12,021 nt of DNA from Cochliopodium minus (lineage: Eukaryota; Discosea; Himatismenida; Cochliopodiidae), in assembly GCA_024220525.1 (NCBI GenBank), contig JAMYWO010000009.1, positions 1 through 12,021 of the forward strand. The letters run 5' to 3'. The notes under the pieces are model-generated. The model was given only the letters and a program-made list of their open reading frames with translations. It ran no database searches and was not told the origin of the DNA. Positions 9,857 through 12,021 of this stretch are shown in pieces. A program made the position numbers and the translations under genes. Within the stretch, counting starts at the first letter, position 1, and the number at the start of each line of letters is the position of its first letter.

Positions 9857-11488
9857 ATGAACAATGATAATTTTATTGTATCATTGACCAAAGAAACCAT
9901 CGCAGGGTAAATTTTACAAAGCAAAATTCAAAAAAAAATGAGAAAAAAATAATTTTATATTTCGCTTGGAATCGAAAATAATATAGATCAATGGCTGGAT
10001 TAGCACAAGCGGTAAATAGATATTAGAAAAATGATAGTCTATATATTTTTTTTCGATAATATCCAAATTATAATTTTTTTTTTTTTATATATTTTTATAG
10101 ATCACAGGACATCCATTCGATACAATAAAAGTTAATTTGCAAACATCAAGCAAAGTAGTCCCCATCAGACAATTCTCTTTTGTTATTTTTAACGTTTTCT
10201 TTTTCAAAAAAAAAAGTACAAAGGAATGTTCGATTGTTTGAGAGGGTTGTTAAGAGAAGAGGGAGTTTTGTCATTGTACAAAGTAAAATGAAGAAAAGAA
10301 AAATTTGAACCAGAATTAATTTCAAATTTTTTTTTAAAAAAGGGAGTTCAATCTCCGATTGCAGGAACCATGTAATTTAACAATTATTTTGATAAAAATT
10401 TAATTTTTAAAAACAGATAAAAAAAATTGAATTTTTGAATTATTTTATTTTTTCATTTTTAAGGTTCATGAATGCAACTTTGTTTACCACTTACACATTC
10501 TCCAAAAATTTGGTGAAAGGAAAAGAAAACATAAAAGATATGTCCACTTCTAAATACTACTTGGCGGGGTTATTATCAGGTAAAAAAAAAAAAAAATTTT
10601 TTTTAAAAAATTTTGTTTTAATTTTTAATAAATTTAAATTGAAAAAGGATTTTTCATCAGTTTTGTTGAATCTCCCGTAGATTTTATCAAATGCCAACTT
10701 CAGATGAGATCATCTGAATACAACTCAAGTTTTTTTCAATGCACCAAGAAAATTTGGAGCGAGAGAGGATTAAGAGGTAAAAAAAAAATTTAATTACACA
10801 AAAAAAAAAAAATGAACGAAATAAAAATAAAAAAATAAAAAAGAATGATATCAAAAAAAAAAAATTTAAGTTTAAAATATCATACTAAATTTTTAAAAAA
10901 GGGATTTATCAGGGTCTTTCTGGAACTTTTGCTCGTAACATTCCTCATTACTCCATTTACTTTGGGACTTATGAGCTTGCCAGAAATATGTTCAGACATA
11001 AAGACCAAACGAAGGGAGACATTGGGTTTTTGAAGACCATGGCAAGTGGATCCATTTCAGGTAAAAACACATTAAAAAAAAATAAAAGATTTAATAAAAA
11101 TTTAAAGGTTTCACGGTTTGGTAAAAAAAAAAACATTGGAAAAAATAAAATTATTCAATAATTTTTTTTCCAAAAAAAAAATAATTGATGTTAGGGTCTT
11201 GACTTATCCTTTGGATCTCATAAAGTCTGTTCAACAATCTGATGATATTGATCCTAACAAAAGAAAATATAAAGGTTTGATACCAAGTTTTAAGACTTTC
11301 TATGAGAAATATGGGTTATTGGGGTTCACAAAAGGTCTTTCAGTTGCTTTGATAAGATCTGTTCCAAGTAAAAAATTTTTTATTTTTGAATTTAATTTTT
11401 AATTTTATTTTTAATTTTATTTTTTTTAAATAAAGTTAATGCTTTCATTTTTGTGGTTTATGAAAACAGTAGAAAATTATTAGACTAA
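9857..11488 (+). CDS. Mitochondrial carrier family protein (SLC25), carnitine/ornithine-like subgroup
   Basis: This is a six-helix inner-membrane metabolite exchanger. I join 11 exons: 9857-9906, 9987-10011, 10101-10154, 10217-10282, 10343-10371, 10464-10579, 10648-10776, 10902-11060, 11108-11120, 11195-11367 and 11436-11488, giving 288 residues, a normal length. The three family motifs PX[DE]XX[KR] are HPFDTIKV (29-36), SPVDFIKC (122-129) and YPLDLIKS (218-225). Each repeat has its later aromatic-basic-Gly element: LYKG, IYQG and FTKG. LSGFFISFVESP and GFTVWVLTYP align with human SLC25A20 without gaps. Arg168 and Arg268 match substrate-contact arginines of the carnitine carrier, but the Asp next to the first is Asn169, so the substrate cannot be assigned. 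The donor of exon 3 is uncertain: GTAGTC (10155, chosen), GTCCCC (10158) and GTTATT (10182) all keep phase and only change the first matrix loop. The stop is TAA. Confidence 0.93.
11108..11120 (+). other. 13-nt microexon of the carrier gene
   Basis: Exon 8 ends in phase 1 and exon 10 needs phase 2, so joining them directly gives TCT-TGA, a stop. A 13-nt segment between an AAAG acceptor and a GTAAAA donor fits exactly and adds GFTVW across its junctions. That restores the start of the fifth helix, aligned with GIFNW in human SLC25A20. The flanking introns are 47 and 74 nt. Confidence 0.88.
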
Positions 11489-11591
11489 AAAAAAAAAAAA
11501 TTTCCTGAATTAAAATTATTTAAAATTTATTATTTAAATAAAAATTTATTTATTTTTTGGAAATTAAATACATAAGACCAAATTTAAAAAA

Positions 11592-11833
11592 TTAATTTTC
11601 TGTTAATATGTTGTCCAAATAATTCATCCATCTTTTGGAAAGTTTGTAAGCAAGATGAAAATAGAATTTGGGACCGAGAAGAGGGAAAAAGCTGAAAAGA
11701 TATTCCAGCTTCTCTTTCTCGAAGATGTAGAGCTCCAGCTTCTCGTTTTTTTCGGTATTGATATGAGAAAAAACGTTGGCATTGGCAGCACCACCAAAAA
11801 GAAAGGTAAGATCTCCAAAAAAATCGTTTTTAC
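11592..11833 (-). CDS. Last exon of a gene with a cyclic-nucleotide-binding-like domain (partial)
   Basis: A minus-strand exon starts after an AAACAG acceptor and encodes 79 residues to a TAA stop; the rest of the gene lies right of the window. After a split first codon it reads FFGDLTFLFGG near residues 4-14, then a loop, then LELYIFEKEKLEYLF, and ends with a helix LAYKLSKRW. This order matches the second half of a cyclic-nucleotide-binding fold: the phosphate-binding cassette (FGE..L..G.PRAATV), the strand with an aromatic and an acidic turn, and the C-terminal helix. The canonical cassette Arg falls on Ala here (GGAANANV), and FGE is FGD, so binding of cAMP or cGMP is doubtful. The family call rests on pattern only. 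Open frames overlapping on both strands are shadows: this frame alone joins a clean acceptor to a family-like protein. It converges on the carrier, with 103 nt between the stops. Confidence 0.55.
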
Positions 11834-12021
11834 CTGTTTAAAAAAAAAATAATTAAAAAAAAAATAAATTTTAATGAAAAATAGAATAATTAAAATAATT
11901 AAAAATTAAAAATTAAAAATTAAAAATTAAAAATTAAAAATTAAAATAATTAAAAATTAAAAAATTAAAAAATTAAAAATTAAAAATTTAAAATTAAAAA
12001 TAATAAAAAAAATAAAAATAA
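11834..12021. repeat. A/T-rich intron end with 7-bp (TTAAAAA)n repeat
   Basis: On the minus strand this is intron sequence upstream of the last exon. From about 11900 to 11945 the unit TTAAAAA repeats cleanly, then degenerates into mixed AATT and A-runs to the end of the window. No coding sequence is visible. Confidence 0.85.

Noticed and set aside
10435-11402. Single-frame ORFs in the carrier region read as separate genes
   Set aside because: They read through introns; the spliced model yields one full-length carrier with all three family motifs.
11624-11852. Alternative open frames on both strands over the last exon
   Set aside because: Only the frame that begins after the AAACAG acceptor and stops at 11592 gives a protein with a recognisable fold pattern.
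1-12021. Ciliate-type code in which TAA and TAG encode Gln
   Set aside because: Gln is encoded by CAA or CAG throughout, TAA ends conserved proteins at the expected place, and the in-frame stops are explained by introns.

Overview
This is nuclear DNA from an AT-rich eukaryote, not bacterial or viral sequence. The evidence is six recognisable eukaryotic genes, 23 complete GT-AG introns (47 to 331 nt) that restore family-conserved protein across frame changes, very A/T-rich introns and intergenic DNA, A-rich start contexts, and Asn and His-Asn runs in a coding region. CAA is used for Gln and TAA ends five of the six recognised genes (the sixth leaves the window before its stop), so a ciliate code is unlikely. 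A dictyostelid-like or other AT-rich amoeboid protist fits best, but an 11-exon carrier gene is intron-dense for dictyostelids, so the lineage stays open.

Layout, left to right: an (ATAAAAA)n tract lying in an intron; transportin / karyopherin beta-2 on the minus strand, N-terminal half only; CCT6 (TRiC/CCT zeta subunit), complete, minus; a doubtful 63-codon ORF, minus; TIM17, complete, plus; a long minus-strand gene that I assemble from five exons as a CFIm68/CPSF6-like pre-mRNA 3'-end factor (RRM, Asn/His and Gly/Arg-rich linker, very long SP/RS-like tail); a mitochondrial carrier of the SLC25 family, complete, plus, 11 exons including one of 13 nt; and the last exon of a minus-strand gene that resembles the end of a cyclic-nucleotide-binding domain. 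A second 7-bp A-rich tandem repeat closes the window.

The genes are housekeeping functions: nuclear import, cytosolic protein folding, mitochondrial protein import, mRNA polyadenylation and mitochondrial metabolite transport. They are not an operon and nothing suggests that they form one system. TIM17 and the carrier both act at the mitochondrial inner membrane, which is probably coincidental. I see no mobile element, CRISPR array, tRNA or rRNA. The points worth a second look are gene-structure and domain oddities: the 13-nt microexon, the RRM plus SP-rich gene hidden by an intron behind an apparent TAG stop, a transportin lacking the distal acidic run of its H8 loop, and a cyclic-nucleotide-like domain without its phosphate-binding arginine.
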